From assembly GCA_002887195.1 (NCBI GenBank), contig PJAB01001195.1, positions 1-16,444 of the forward strand: DNA of 16,444 nucleotides. Reading direction: 5' to 3'. How positions within the stretch are numbered: the stretch's first letter is position 1; every line of letters begins with the position of its first letter. Source of the DNA: Chrysochromulina parva. Its lineage: Eukaryota > Haptophyta > Prymnesiales > Chrysochromulinaceae. This document shows, piece by piece, positions 16,318 through 16,444 of this stretch. The notes under the pieces are model-generated. The model was not told the DNA's origin. It saw only the letters and a program-made list of their open reading frames with translations, and did not search any database. The position numbers and the translations under genes are program-made.

Positions 16318-16444
16318 CTGATGAGGGGGGCACTCAGTGGCACTCAGTGTGAGCACGAGTAGCTGATGCGGGGGGCACTCAGTGGCACTCAGTGTGAGCA
16401 CGAGTAGCTGATGCGGGGGGCACTCAGTGGCACTCAGTGTGAGC
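16306..16444 (-). repeat. 45-bp tandem repeat with an exon-start copy in every unit
   Basis: The unit recurs at 16306, 16351, 16396 and 16441, running off the right edge. On the minus strand each unit reads CATCAG|CTACTCGTGCTCACA, then CTGAGTGCCACTGAGTGCCCC. The leftmost copy is the start of the exon at 16317. The 45-bp period is 15 codons, and the array is open in the exon frame. Confidence 0.92.

Overview
This window looks like nuclear DNA of a GC-rich microalga with a secondary (ER-routed) plastid. A haptophyte is my best guess, not a certainty. The reasons are dense GC-rich coding sequence, short spliceosomal GT-AG introns of about 75-170 bp, a DUF1499 protein with a signal peptide followed by a twin-arginine lumenal signal, and eukaryote-only families (UNC-13/PATROL1-type MUN domain, IQ repeats, EF-hands, family-2 sulfotransferase). 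Nothing suggests a prokaryote, virus or plasmid.

Layout from left to right: the 5' end of an unknown minus-strand gene (1-154); an intronless minus-strand protein with four winged-helix-like repeats and four IQ motifs (388-2298); a divergent intronless sulfotransferase (2512-3663); a gene-poor stretch (3664-4794); a two-exon minus-strand DUF1499 plastid-lumen protein (4795-5455); a divergent inositol-monophosphatase protein with an odd FAD-synthase-like front end (5604-7226); a small single-pass membrane protein candidate (7450-7674); a gene-poor stretch with short tandem repeats (7675-8500); a three-exon minus-strand EF-hand protein (8501-9414); a coiled-coil protein (9710-10882); a four-exon MscS-type mechanosensitive channel (11112-12981); and, convergent with it, the 3' part of a many-exon minus-strand MUN-domain (DUF810/PATROL1-like) exocytosis gene (13486-16317 and beyond the right edge). 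The genes appear functionally unrelated, apart from a loose calcium/membrane flavour (IQ, EF-hand, MscS, MUN).

The striking part is the introns. Those of the EF-hand, MscS and MUN genes are built from decamer-like repeats around CTGAT(T/G)GC, always oriented so that CTGAT lies on the sense strand of the host gene. Several are flanked by, or contain, near-perfect direct copies of neighbouring exon sequence, including 28 of 28, 29 of 29, 26 of 27, 53 of 55 and 40 of 45 bases. In the clearest cases, splicing from the donor in one copy to the acceptor in the other restores one intact copy of the protein. That is the signature expected if introns are born, or are still growing, by local tandem duplication of exon-junction DNA followed by expansion of a branch-point-like repeat. 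All seven MUN introns are phase 0, and six of them follow a CAG (Gln) codon.
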